This document shows positions 47,679-59,152 of a stretch of DNA of 64,000 nucleotides, piece after piece; positions within the stretch are counted from its first letter, which is position 1, and each line of letters begins with the position of its first letter. Location: the NCBI GenBank assembly GCA_026120185.1, contig JANUWF010002024.1, forward strand, positions 186,001 to 250,000. The letters run 5' to 3'. A program made the position numbers and the translations under genes. This DNA comes from Voacanga thouarsii (Eukaryota > Streptophyta > Magnoliopsida > Gentianales > Apocynaceae). The notes under the pieces were generated by a model that did not search any database, had not been told where the DNA came from, and saw nothing but the letters and a program-made list of their open reading frames with translations.

Positions 47679-49059
47679 ATCTTCCCCTTTTTGAGTGATG
47701 ACAAACTTGATAGGATTGTGTCATGAAAACAATGATATATACAGTACGGATATGTTAGACCAAGAGAAATATGAATATTTTTAACTGAAATACATTCTCT
47801 TACTATTGGACTCAAAGAGTGCTTATGAGTTTAAGATAAGAAAATATAAGCATGTATTCACAAGTATGGCTCAATGAGCCTATGGCTCAACCAACTTCCT
47901 TATCCTTCTTCCTTTCATAAACTAACTATTTCACAAGGAAACAAGCGATAAAGGTTATAAATGAAATGTATAGTTATGTACATAAATGAGTGTAGAAGAT
48001 AAATCATAAGATGTAATACTCCCCCTATGTATGTGCATATATGAACAGTAGATAGAGAGCTATGTAGTGCGCTTGAAAAATAAGACTGGATTCTATAATT
48101 TTGGACTTCCAAAACGTGCATCCAAAATGGGGTGAAATGAGGTAGAATATAGCCTTTTAAAAAGTCATTTTTGGATTAATATTTTGGATTGAAGAAATAT
48201 GAGTCCAAAACTCCCCCTGAGTAAGTGCAAGGTAAAAGAAAATTTCAAGGGTAAAAACCATTGACTTTTCCTAGAATTGATTGAACTTATTTTCCTCAAG
48301 GAAAATCAACACAAGGATTTTATTGTGCAACCAAAAGGAAGCAGCACAGATTTTATAAATGACTACTTAGGTATCCTCATCATCCAAATATTTAATCAAA
48401 ACGCGTATCACAACTATAGTCAGAACAAATCGTTTAGCCAATTCAAAATCAGTTAGAATGCACAATGAACTCATACCTACACTTCAATCTCCTTAGTCCA
48501 TAACAATAGTAACATCTCACATAGTCTCCATCAAGTCACCGAATTCGTCACAGTCCGCATTCTCAAATCATCACCATAAATCCTCATCTCAAGCCGTATG
48601 CGTTTGTCATCCACATAAATAGTCACAATCACAATCACAATCCATAAATTCATAACTCTACAATAGTCACAACAATATATTCTCCATAACTACAATATAT
48701 TCACAAATCATTCGCAATTCACAATCCTCATAAATCAATATAAATCTCCATAACCACAATATATTCCACAATAGTCACAATAATATTTTCTCCATAACCA
48801 TAATATATTAACAAATCATTCACAATTCACAATTCTTGTGTATTTTCTCCCCCTTTTTGATCAATCAAAATGCAAGAGAGACTTAATAAGAGATCAAACA
48901 AAGATAAAGTGCATGTTGTCAATCCCTAATCGAGAGAGTAATCATATAGTTAAAAGGATCAGTCAGAGATTAGTCCAGAAATAAAATTGTTCGGGTGAAA
49001 AAAAATTGTTCAAACGCTAGAGCATAAATCATAAAATAGTTCATCAAAGGAAAATAAGA
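47679..49059 (-). other. 3' non-coding region of Sirevirus-type element II with repeated purine tracts
   Basis: No gene. AGGGGGAG (written CTCCCCCT on the plus strand) occurs at 48019-48026, 48211-48218 and 48847-48854, and AGGGGGAA next to the LTR at about 47682-47689. Multiplied polypurine tracts are a described feature of Sireviruses. A tandem repeat lies at about 48661-48835: two copies, about 107 bp apart, of a block with CTCCATAAC, AATATATT and ACAAATCATT. Confidence 0.6.
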
Positions 49060-49298
49060 AAATTGGTCAGGCATAGGAAGCCAGCAAGTAGCACACATGA
49101 TTGGCAAGTTAGGAAGTATGGATGGTCATAGGCTTAGTCCCGGCACCCTTCTTGGAATATTGTCCAACAATTTTGCTAGACTTTCTCTTGACTACCATAT
49201 ACTTTTGGCGTTTTCCAGAGGAGCTACCATTTATGGCTGGTCTGGGGGTTGGCATTGCAGTAGTAGGGGCAATAGTCTCGAGAACTTCACTCTCCTTT
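49060..49298 (-). pseudogene. Env-like ORF of Sirevirus-type element II, C-terminal part
   Basis: The minus strand reads a Thr/Pro/Lys-rich stretch (ESEVLETIAPTTAMPTPRP, then KRQKYMVVKRKSSKIVGQYSKKG) up to a stop near 49110. It is cut at 49298 by the start of the gypsy LTR and is the likely continuation of the env-like ORF at 58073-59152. Confidence 0.5.
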
Positions 49299-52200
49299 TG
49301 TAACACCCCGCTACCTAGGCCTGCCAGGGCCAGGGATGTCGTCCCGTCCAAAGGACAATGGGTCTTTATAACTAGGTCACACGAATAAAATAGCGGAATA
49401 AAAATAATACTTTAACTTAAAATTTATTACATCCCAAGAATAAATCCATAAATAAAATTATCCACTCTCAACTGCCCAAAGCAGTACATAAAAAAATAAA
49501 TGACAACATTCTCTTCCAAGGCAGATAACACTAGCTACTCATCCCCACAGCAGGATCGACTTGAAATCATGATAAAAAGGTGATAAGACAGAAATCTCAA
49601 TAAGTCCGTGTGTGCTTTGGGTGTTCAGTGAAAACAATTCGTGAATGCAAAGTATAAAATTCATTATAAGAGTTCACTGGCAAGCAATAAACATCAGTAA
49701 AAAACAAGAGTGGTGTTTTGGCATTTCCAGCCATACATAATTTATAAAATCAACCACTCAAAAGAAAGGATTACGGGTTACCACACATTGGGCCTCATAA
49801 CCGGATGGTCAGCATGCCACACTTTGTGCATACCGCCGGTCAGAATGCCACACTTTGTACAGACTGACAAAAGTAGGTGATCGGCCTACTGGACAAGATA
49901 CTCCTCCTTCTTTATACCCAAACAATAACCGAGTGTCCATTCTGGCAAAACACAGTCACTTGACTGAAAAGAACATTGCTAGCTCAGAACGACTTGACTA
50001 AGTAGTACTGACGTTTTTCTAAGTTGAGCTAATCTTCTGGAGATGGCCTCCTGCCAGAAGACTCACTCTTGCTATTCAAAACTAGTACTACTAGCCTACC
50101 CTTATTGAGTACTCAACGTAACGTATCCCACTTGAGAAAAATGAACAAAACATAGTTCCACTTGAAAATGGTAATTAAGGTTTTCTTAAGTTTGGGGCAA
50201 AACTGGTTTTAGAAAGAGTTTTAGGTTTTGAGTAAAACTGCCCCTTGATTTGCAAATAATTTATTTTCGTGAAATGAGAATGAAAATATTCCTCAATTGC
50301 CTTTACAGAAATGAGTGACCATGCACTCTACATTTGGCTTGCCGTTAAAAAAAAAATCATTTTTCATCAAACAGGTTTTATGCAGGAGCTTACCTGATCC
50401 TTGCTCACAACAAAGGTCTCTAACAGCTAACCTAACCCCGCATGGGGTAAATACAAACCACAATCAAACTCAAGCCAAAGATTCACTTTTACAAATAAAA
50501 CTAACTCAACTTACAACAATCATGTCCCTAGTGTCCCAAGCTTTAAGGCTCATAATAAATAAAAGGGTTTATAAAATAAATCTAGTTTGATATTAAAATA
50601 ACTAGAGTTTGGGAAATAGGTACAATAAGTTGAAGGTTTAAATCTTGCTAAAATAATTTAGAGTTTATTTGATAAAAAGTCCTAGGTGGTACTAGGGAAA
50701 ATGATAATTTATTAATAATTAATTGCTAGAAAATAAATGATAATTAAAATTAGTTAAAAATAAATTTTAATGAGTCTTGATTGAAAGATATTAAATAAAT
50801 TTTAGTGGGTTTTGGTTAAAAGATAATAATTAAATTTTAATAGTAAATATTTTACTTATTATGATTATTTTCATAAAAGGCTTTATTTGATACTATCATT
50901 TTATATATAATATCTATATATTTTATTTTTCTAGCAAAAGCTATTATTTATTTGACTAAAATATCCTTATTATATATATAATATTCCAAATCTGCCCCTC
51001 CTAGGGTTTTCAAAATTACTAGCAAAAAATTATAATATTAAATATTTTATTGAAGAAATAAAATTAGCTTAGGGACAACTAGATCATGACCATAGTTCTA
51101 TTGCTAACCACATTCATGAACATTTACAACCCTTCAATTCATCAAATCATCCAAATCATGCATATAAGCATAGATCTAACGATATCAAGACATGATCTAA
51201 ACCTTTTCTATCATAAATATAACCATAGCTTTAGTAATCCAACATAAATATAAATCCTATTCACCAAAGGTGACATAATCTCTAGCATATTTGATTACAA
51301 ATACTACATATGACATGGAGACATGCATTAAACATCAAATCATCATACAATCAACCAAGATAATCCATCCATGCATAAATCCCATCTCCTTTATATTCAT
51401 ACACACATTCATGCTTCAATCTTAACAATATATACTCAAACCTTATCCGCAATCCATCTTCTATCAACATCATCCTAGAGATATGAATCTAGAATTTAAA
51501 AGAAGGGTTAAAACGGCTTACTTGATTGATGAATTCCTTGAAGGAGTTTCGAATGGATCTCAACTCCTAGAGGTCTAAATTCATCCAAAGGAGATGAAGG
51601 AAGCATGGCAATGGAGAAGAAACCATTCGGCCAAGTAAGTGAGTGGTTTGGCCGAGAGAGAGAGAGAGAGAGAGAGAAGAAGAAGAAGAAGAAGAAGAAG
51701 AAGAAGAAGAAGAAGAAGAAGAAGAAGAAGAAGAAGAAGAAGAAGAAGAAGAAGAAGAAAGCTCATTAGCATGCTTAAACACATATATGTTCATTAGAGA
51801 TTGAAGATTAGCGAAGATGAAATTGATTGAATAATCCTACCTTGAAGGTGTTCTTGAGCCTTCACAAAATTTCTGGTTTTTGATCCAAAAGTGCAAGTTG
51901 GATTTTGGAGTTTGATGTTAAAAATGGTACGGATGGACCCACAACAATGAATAGATGAAATCTGGAATTTTTAGAGGTGGTTTGAAGTGATTTGGAGTGG
52001 AACTAGGTGAAAGGAAGAAGTGGGTGTTCTTGGTGTACTATGTGTTCTTGAAGGTTGAAGAGAGTAGAGAGCTTTTGGATGGAGGCTGCCGAAATTCTAT
52101 GAGGATTAGGGTTGCCGATTTTCTGTAGGGTTTAGGGAGATGATTTTTTGGTTTGGAAGGGAAAAGGAAAGGCTAGTTGTTGAAATCCTTGAAGAATATT

Positions 52201-53708
52201 TTTAGGAAGCAAATTTGGAAACTAAATATTCAAGAATATATTTGATTATAGAAGAGCTCTTGGAAATCTGCCATGGCCGACTGCTTGTGCAGAATTTTGG
52301 CTAGATGAAAGCTGGTTGAAGGAGGCTAATGGTGGCCAAAATTAAGGAGTCTAATGGTGAAGGGAAGGTCTGGTTGTTTGAGGTATATTTTATGGAAAGT
52401 TGTTAAATCATGGTGGCTGGAATTTTTGGTATCCAAATCAAGGTATGATTGTAGAATTTTTTTTTTTGGAAATATTTTTGGCAGCCATGACTAGATTTTC
52501 GTGCAGAACTTTGGGAGGACAATGGAGTTTAGTTAATGGAGGTTTAAGGGTGGTTTGAGCAGAAAAAGGATGGAGTTTCGGCTAGAATAGAACTAGGAAC
52601 AAAGCTGGAAATAAATCCTGCACAGGATTTTCGCCCTTGCTGGAATTTTCCTTGGGCAGTTTCGGCTGCCACTTCCAGCTAGCTTGCAAGGAGTTTGAAG
52701 GAGATTTCTGGGGTCTTCCATGGCTGATTTCTAGCCTACTTTATGGAGGAAAAACGTGGCTAAGATGCTGAGCAAAAATTGGAAGAAAACAGCTTGGTTT
52801 CGGACCTCCAAAGCAGCGATTTGCATAGGAATTTTTCTAGTTTTGCACCACCTTTGTGCAGTCCGAAATTAGCTAGAAAAATCCAGATTCTAAGCTGATC
52901 AAAAGGGCCATTTTTTGGCAGCATTTGGGAGGGAATGATGGTTAAGAATTTCGTCACCTTGAAGGCACACAAAGCTGGAAAAATTTCAGTTCTAAGCATG
53001 AAGGGAAATGAACCTAGCTAGAGTGAATTTTTAGAAAGTTCACTAAGGAATTTAATTCACTTGAAATCTTTCCCCCTCTTCTATTGTTTCGGTCCATATG
53101 ATGTCTTTTACTAAGACATTTTAAACCTTCAAAGCCACAGCACCTTGCTGGAATTTTTCTAGAATAAAATTGGTTTGGACAAATTGAACAAACTAATGAA
53201 TTGAGAAATAGGAAGGATTAGGGTTCAAGAGGGAATGAATTCCCCTTAGAAATTTCGAGTAGAGTAAAAGAGTAGAATTTGAAGACTCCTATCATGTCTC
53301 TCATAGGACAACATCTCTACCCTACTCCAAACACCACTAAGGCCGAAAATGATACTTCCTAAGCAAAAATAAAATTTAACCAAGCTACAGCTCCTATAAT
53401 GGAATTTGAACCCAAGACCTCAAGAATTAATTCTAAAGCTCTAACCACTAAACCACAACAACTTTTGTTCTTATTTCCTCTCTAAAATGCTTTTCCTATT
53501 AAATTCCCAAGCTATCTCCATATTTTCACCTCAAGCAAAAATTACCATTTTGCCCTTCTCACTCAATAATCATAATCAAGCCCTCTAGACTATAAAACAC
53601 AAATTCAAAGCACATAAAATCATATAAAAATATATTTAAACATGCAATAAAATATGATATGTATCCTAACCCCCTTACTCTAAGGTTGGTTTTGACTGGG
53701 GTTTCACA
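49299..53708 (-). repeat. Tekay-like 3' LTR, 4410 bp
   Basis: The plus strand starts TGTAACACCCCGCTACC and ends GGGGTTTCACA. It contains a (GA)n tract at 51654-51677 and a (GAA)n tract at 51676-51760. ORFs inside are repeat artefacts. Several scattered GGCTGCCG or GCCGAAAT-type words suggest internal low-level duplication. Related to the solo LTR at 1548-8311. Confidence 0.92.
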
Positions 53709-53721
53709 TCCTCCCCTCTTT
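53709..53721 (-). promoter_or_regulatory. Polypurine tract of the Tekay-like element
   Basis: The minus strand reads AAAGAGGGGAGGA immediately before the LTR start TGTGAAACCCC, the expected site of plus-strand DNA priming. Confidence 0.88.
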
Positions 53722-53853
53722 AGAAGAATTTCGTCCCGAAATTCAGGCGTATTTCTATTTCAGATCGGGATACTTCCGCTTAACCTACTCTTCTGATTCC
53801 CATGTGGCATCTCGTGTGCCATGATGCTCCCACTGAACCTTTACCATCGGTAT

Positions 53854-54102
53854 CTACTTGTTTCGGAGATTCTTGATACTGCGGTCTAATATTCGCACGG
53901 GTTTCTCCACATAGCTCAGTTCGGGTTGCAACACCAATGGCTCATTATTTAGAACATGACCAAGATCGACATTGTACTTTTTCAATTGTGACACATGAAA
54001 CACATCATGAATACCCGTCAACCCATCCGGCAGGTCCAATTGGTAAGCTACCGGTCCAATTCTTTCCTTAATCGGAAATTGTCCTAAAAACCTCGGATTC
54101 AA
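53854..54102 (-). pseudogene. Integrase C-terminal remnant of the Tekay-like element
   Basis: About 80 codons read [32 protein letters not shown], then a [14 protein letters not shown] block. These are the tail of Ty3/gypsy integrase before the chromodomain region, where 'RF.GPF.I..R.G.VAY.L' is typical. Everything from gag's end to here is deleted. A 131-bp piece of this segment is duplicated in tandem just upstream. Confidence 0.85.
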
Positions 54103-54252
54103 CTTTTCACCCTTCTGTCCAACACATGAAACACATCATGAATACCCGTCAACCCATCCGGCAGGTCCAATTGGTAAGTTACCGATCCAATTCTTTCCTT
54201 AATCGGAAATTGTCCTAAAAACCTCGGATTCAACTTTTCACCCTTCTGTCCA
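53991..54252. repeat. 131-bp tandem duplication in the integrase remnant
   Basis: Copies at 53991-54121 and 54122-54252 differ at about two or three positions (for example GTAAGCTACCGG versus GTAAGTTACCGA), so the duplication is recent relative to the element. Confidence 0.93.
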
Positions 54253-54383
54253 ACATATCCTGAACCACTTGAATCTCCTACACTCTTAGTCTGGCCATAT
54301 CGACTTTTCTGCTCAGTGCATTAGCAATAATGTTGGCCTTCCCGGGTCTCCTACTCCTGGTTGGTGGGGCGCTTGTTGGATCG

Positions 54384-55209
54384 CTACCTCTGGAAAGGTC
54401 CTTGCATTTTCCTTGGCGGCTGGAAAGGCCTCGATGCCATTCTATTGGGGTCCTTATTTTCTGCCTGGGTAGTTGCGTCTACGGGCCCTGAATAGGTCAT
54501 TGGAGGAGAAAGTGCCAACGCCTTCCTCAATTCTGGCCTTAATCCTTTAACAAACTGCCTTGTCCTATTCTGCTCGGTGTCCATTAATCTCTTGTAGTAC
54601 TTCGATAGCTGGGTAAGCCGTAATGCGTACTAGGCCACTGACATGCCTTCCTGCTTCAAATTCTGAAATTCGTCCTCTCGCTTTTCCACTATCCACTGAG
54701 GGATGTACTCAGCTCTGAAGGCTTTGATGAAACTGGACCACGTCCTTTCCTGCTTGACCATTTCCCTGTCATCTTGAATCTGCTGCCACCATGCTCGAGC
54801 TGGGCCTCTCAAATGGAATGCTGCAAATTTAACCATCCGCTTCTCAATGTATTGGAGCATTGCAAATATATCCTCTATCTACTCGATCTATTGCTCTGCC
54901 TTCTGATCTTGCTCAACTTCGCCCAAGAAGACTACGGATGAAACTTCAAAACCGCTCTAATGCCTCATCTTCTCCCTTAGGGACCCTCCGCTCCATCAGG
55001 GTTTGCAGAACCTCTGCCATCTTACTGAATGCCTGTCCCATCGACACATCATCCGGTGCTTCAAACCCCCATTCTGAATCTGGCTCGTTCTCATCCCCCT
55101 GATTAGGTGATGGCATTTGAGTCATCTCAAACTCCGGTGCTACCAGCTTTGGTTCCGGAACTCTTCTGTTAATGTGGCTACACGGCGCTTGGGTGCCATT
55201 CTCAACCAT
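54384..55209 (-). pseudogene. Gag of the Tekay-like element, broken
   Basis: ATG 55209 (MVENG) starts a variable N-terminus, and a stop and frame change occur near 54945-54865. The conserved capsid region follows at 54860-54630 (KFAAFHLRGPARAWWQQIQ, FRAEYIP, KREDEFQNLKQEGMSVA) with one stop, then RQFVKGLRPELRKALAL at about 54560-54510. No zinc knuckle is found before homology is lost near 54384, which fits the internal deletion. Confidence 0.83.
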
Positions 55210-55537
55210 GCCCAGATAATGAGTGTATGCATTCAAGTTTAAAACATTTTGAGCATGTATTCACATTCAGGTTTTAGTAAAAGAGAATCAGGTGCAAGTT
55301 TTTGTACATGATTAGATAATAATAATGATATCTACTCATTTTAAAAGAAAATTTGATGATGCTATTTAGGGGAAAACCAAGTAATAAATAAAACTCATGC
55401 TTTTCATAAAATCATACTTTCATAAAGAAGGGTCATCACACGTGATACCCCCCCCTTTTTTTGTTGGTAAAATAATCAAACCCTACCAACAACACGCTTC
55501 TTCGAAAAGAATAGATGAACAAAAGAATGAAAATCCC

Positions 55538-55540
<3 letters not shown>

Positions 55541-55568
<28 letters not shown>
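55541..55568. repeat. (GA)n microsatellite
   Basis: About 14 GA units in the spacer between the acidic ORF and gag. Confidence 0.9.
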
Positions 55569-55592
55569 CAAATGCTGCTAATTTTCTATACT

Positions 55593-56459
55593 CTACTTGC
55601 CGCTAGAGTCAGCAGAGGCATCTAGGTCGTCAGAGGCTGGTTCCACGAGCCACCCCACGAAGCTATCGGGTTTCCCTACATAATCCCTTGCAAAACCCGC
55701 ACTCTTACTTGGCTGACCTAAATCACCCTCATTGCCCCTCTTAGCTCTCATAGCTGCCTCATAAAACTCATCTAAAGCTAATCTAATCACACCTTTAGGT
55801 GCAGGCCTTTCGTCTTCCGAGTCGTACAGGTCAAACAATCCCTCTCACCTCAACTTAGCATCTACACCCAGTCCATATCGAAGTCCGCTCCTCTTAGGTC
55901 TCTCTTCTAGCTTCCCTTTCCCCTTATCTTCCATTCCTAAAGCGGGCTGCCTAAGCTCGCTTAATGTCGGGGTAACTCCATTCCTTAGCCTACAACCCTC
56001 ATCACTGGACTCCTTGAGATCATAGCAAGTAAAAGTCCTAACAAACTCACCTATCTTTGGGGTCTGGGGAGCCTCCATCACATCCTCATCCTCCTCCTCT
56101 ATCCCATCTATCTCTTCCTCACTCTCATCATCACCCTCATTCCCAAACTCATCTACCTCCCATTCACTCAGCTCAGCCATCTCCTCATCTCCCTCACCCT
56201 TACTAATAAGCTCATCTACCTCACCCTCATCATCCCCATCGTACTCACCTACACCCCCATCAACCTCCATCTCTGCCTCAACAACCGGGTCATCTAGCAT
56301 AGGCGGTTCATGCTCCATCTCGTCCTCACTCAAAAACCAACCTTCCTCAGGCTTTGACTCTGAATCAAACGAGGGTGGATTTGCTATAGGAAATGGGGCA
56401 GGTGGGTTCCCGTAACCAGTGGGCCAGTCTCTGACAACCGATGCAACTTTTTTGACCAT
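55593..56459 (-). CDS. Acidic ORF between primer-binding site and gag, unknown function
   Basis: ATG 56459 (MVKKVASVVRDWPTGYG) lies 88 bp after the primer-binding site and opens about 288 codons with a single in-frame TGA near 55845. After it the same frame stays open (FDLYDSEDERPAPKGVIRLAL, to TAA 55593). Residues about 25-130 are extremely acidic (runs such as EEEIDGIEEEDEDVMEAP). The last third is mixed and has a DEFYEAAMRAKRG block. It is separated from gag by 0.38 kb including a GA microsatellite. I do not recognise a family. Standard Tekay elements begin with gag here, so this is an extra ORF, perhaps acquired. The single nonsense codon may be a recent mutation or the true stop. Confidence 0.6.
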
Positions 56460-56546
56460 CCTATAAACAAAACGCAAGGATTAGCACTAGATCAAAATAC
56501 TTAAGGAAATAAAAATCCAAAAAATCAACTGATTGCCTAAACTTAG

Positions 56547-56558
56547 GCTCTGATACCA
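56547..56558 (-). promoter_or_regulatory. Primer-binding site of the Tekay-like element, initiator tRNA-Met type
   Basis: The minus strand reads TGGTATCAGAGC two bases after the 5' LTR end (GGTGTTACA), which fixes the element's orientation as minus. Confidence 0.95.
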
Positions 56559-56560
56559 CT

Positions 56561-58072
56561 TGTAACACCCCGCTACCTAGGCCCGCTAGGGCCGGGGATG
56601 TCGCCCTATCCAAAGGACAAGGGGTTTTTATAACTAGGTCACACGAATAAAATAGCGGAATAAAAATAATACTTTAACTTAAAATTTATTACATCCCAAG
56701 AATAAATCCATAAATAAAATTATCCACTCTCAACTCCCCAAAGCAATACATAAAAAAATAAATGACAACATTCTTTTCCAAGGCAGATAACACTAGCTAC
56801 TCATCCCCACAGTAGGATCGACCTGAAATCATGGTAAAAAGGTGATGAGATAGAAATCTCAGTAAGTTCGTGTGTGTTTTGGGTGTTCAGTGAAAACAGT
56901 TTGTGAATACAAAGTATAAAATTCTTTATAAGAGTTCACTGGCAATCAATAAACATCAGTAAAAAACAAGAGTGGTGTTTTGGCATTTCCAGCCATACAT
57001 AATTTATAAAATCAACCACTCGAAAGAAAGGATTACAGGTTACCACACGTTGGGCCCCATAACTGGATGGTCAGCATGCTATACTTTGTGCATACCGCCG
57101 GTCAGAATGCCACACTTTGTGCAGACTGACAAAAGTAGGTGATCGGCCTACTGGGCAAGATACTCCTCATTCTTTATACCCAAACAACAACCGGGTGTCC
57201 ATTCCGGCAAAACACAGTCACTTGACTGAAAAGAATATTGCTAGCTCGGACTGGCATGACTAAGTAGTACTGACGTTTTTCTAGGTTGAACTTATCTTCT
57301 GGAGGTGGCCTCCTGCCAGAAGACTCACTCTTGCTCTTCAAAACTAGTACTACTAGCCTACCCTAATTGAGTACTCAACTTAACGTATCCCACTTGGAAA
57401 AAATGAACAAAACATAGTTCCACTTGAAAATGGTAATTAAGGTTTTCTTAAGTTTGGGACAAAACTGGTTTTAAAAAAAAGTTTTAGGTTTTGAGTAAAA
57501 CTGCCCCTTGATTTGCAAATAATTTATTTTCATGAAATAAGAATGGAAATATTCCTCAATTGCCTTTACAGAAATGAGTGACTATGCACTCTACATTTGG
57601 CTTGCCATTAAAAAAAAAAAAATCATTTTTCATCAAACAGGTTTTATACAAGAGCTTACCTGATCCTTACTCACTACAAAGGTCTCCAACAGCTGACCTA
57701 ACCCCGCATGGGGTAAATACAAACCACAATCAAACTCAATCCAAAGATTCACTTTCACAAATAAAACTAACTCAACTTACTACAATCATGTCCCTAGTGT
57801 CCCAAGCTTTAAGGCTCGATAATAAATAAAAGGGTTTATAAAATAAATCTAGTTTAATATTAAAATAACTAGAGTTTGGAAAATAGGTACAATAAGTTAA
57901 AGTTTAAATCTTGTTAAAATAATTTAGAGTTTATTTGATGAAAAGTCCTAGGTGATACTAGGTAAAATAATAATTTATTAATAATTAATTGCTAGAAAAT
58001 AATTGATAATTAAAATTAGTTGAAAATAAATTTTAATGAGTCTTGATTGAAAGATACTAAATAAATTTTAAT
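56561..58072 (-). repeat. Tekay-like 5' LTR, truncated
   Basis: It matches 49299-50808 closely, then stops inside AATAAATTTTAATG at about 58070-58073. The remaining 2.9 kb of LTR, including the expected outer end and TSD, is missing. Confidence 0.9.
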
Positions 58073-59152
58073 GACCCACTCCTTGTTTACTTGTACAAAT
58101 CCTATTTTCTCAAAGGATTCCATGCTGTACACATTTATCTTGAGATGTCCAGGAGCACAACTACTTAGATTCATATTCAAATGCCTAAAGACTTTGGTCA
58201 AGAGATTGCCGTTTGATAGTGCCTTGTGAGATGTATTTCTCGACTGAAGCATGAGATTAATTGCCAGAAAACCAAAATTGATCTATCTTCCCTCAGACAG
58301 GGCCAACACCAATATTATTTGCATGATACTCACTAATGTTTTATGCCCAAAACATAGAGCAACCATAGTCAACACCATATGGTGCAAAATCCTTCTAGGA
58401 CCATTTAGCCACTTTAAATTTCTGTCACTTGAATTTTTAAAACTTTTCCCTCCAGTAAACCCTGCCTCAAACCTTCTCAAATCAAATAGGTCCGATTCTT
58501 CTAAAAATTTGTTCATTTAAAAAAATTAAATCCCTCCATCTCTAACTCCAAAAATTTAATTCAACAACCAATGGTCAAATTCCATGTTTACTGATCCTAC
58601 TTTAGAGGTGTACTCTTGCACTATAAAACCCCTTCTAGTCTTCTCAAACCTTCTATTTTTCAAGTTCGCATAAAACTCCCATACTAGAGGGGTGTATAGT
58701 TTCTCATTTATTGATAGCAAAGCCCCTCAACCAAGATTCTCAAACATGTTCAAAATGTTAGAAAAGTTTAGAAATACCTCTGCATTAACCCGATACCTAG
58801 AGACCACAATCCTATTTCTAGATAACTAGTCATTAAATTCTGATTCATATTTCAGATCGAGAAATCGACGTACCTGTGTCTCAAAGGTTTTTGGTACATG
58901 AATCTCTATTGATAAGTTGGATTGCGAGGCTGTTTCTTTAGCAACAATTTTCTTTCTTTTCTATTTGGTTTCCAATTTTGTAGTGGCAACAGCTTTCGTC
59001 TTAGTCACTGCCTTGCTTTTCTTGTCCTTCCTTATCTTTTGTTTGGTTTCTTTGTCTGATTTTGGTAGGTTTGCAATAGTAGTAGCGAGAGGAATATGAG
59101 AGTTTTGCTTATGTGGAGATGACGAAGATATGAAGTCAGAGAGAAAATGCAA
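58073..59152 (-). pseudogene. Env-like ORF of Sirevirus-type element II, N-terminal part
   Basis: Read on the minus strand: a Lys/Thr/Ala-rich N-terminus (59152-58961, with repeated KAVTKTKAVATTK-like segments), then degenerate sequence. Next is a 'putative plant transposon protein'-type domain around 58685-58590 with an EFYANLKN block, and open pieces at 58516-58283 and 58252-58073 in changing frames. Cut by the gypsy element at 58072. The same domain occurs in the env-like ORF of element I. Confidence 0.6.

Larger units (their letters stand above)
49299..58072 (-). mobile_element. Ty3/gypsy Tekay-like element with 4.4-kb LTRs, internally deleted, right LTR truncated
   Basis: On the minus strand the order is truncated 5' LTR (58072-56561), primer-binding site, acidic ORF, gag, a small integrase C-terminal remnant, purine tract, and full 3' LTR (53708-49299, 4410 bp). 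The internal region is only 2852 bp, shorter than one LTR. Protease, RT, RNase H and most of integrase are absent, so the element could only move with help. The end sequence TTTCGGGACGAAATTC before the purine tract is common in Tekay/Del chromoviruses. The 5' LTR aligns with the left LTR for about 1.5 kb and then stops where Sirevirus env-like sequence begins. Confidence 0.88.

Noticed and set aside
50315..50590. Similar ORFs at 50315 and 57578
   Set aside because: They are inside the two copies of the Tekay-like LTR and carry no domain.
51567..51794. Poly-serine and poly-leucine ORFs on the minus strand
   Set aside because: They are the GAA/GA microsatellite within the Tekay-like LTR read in two frames.
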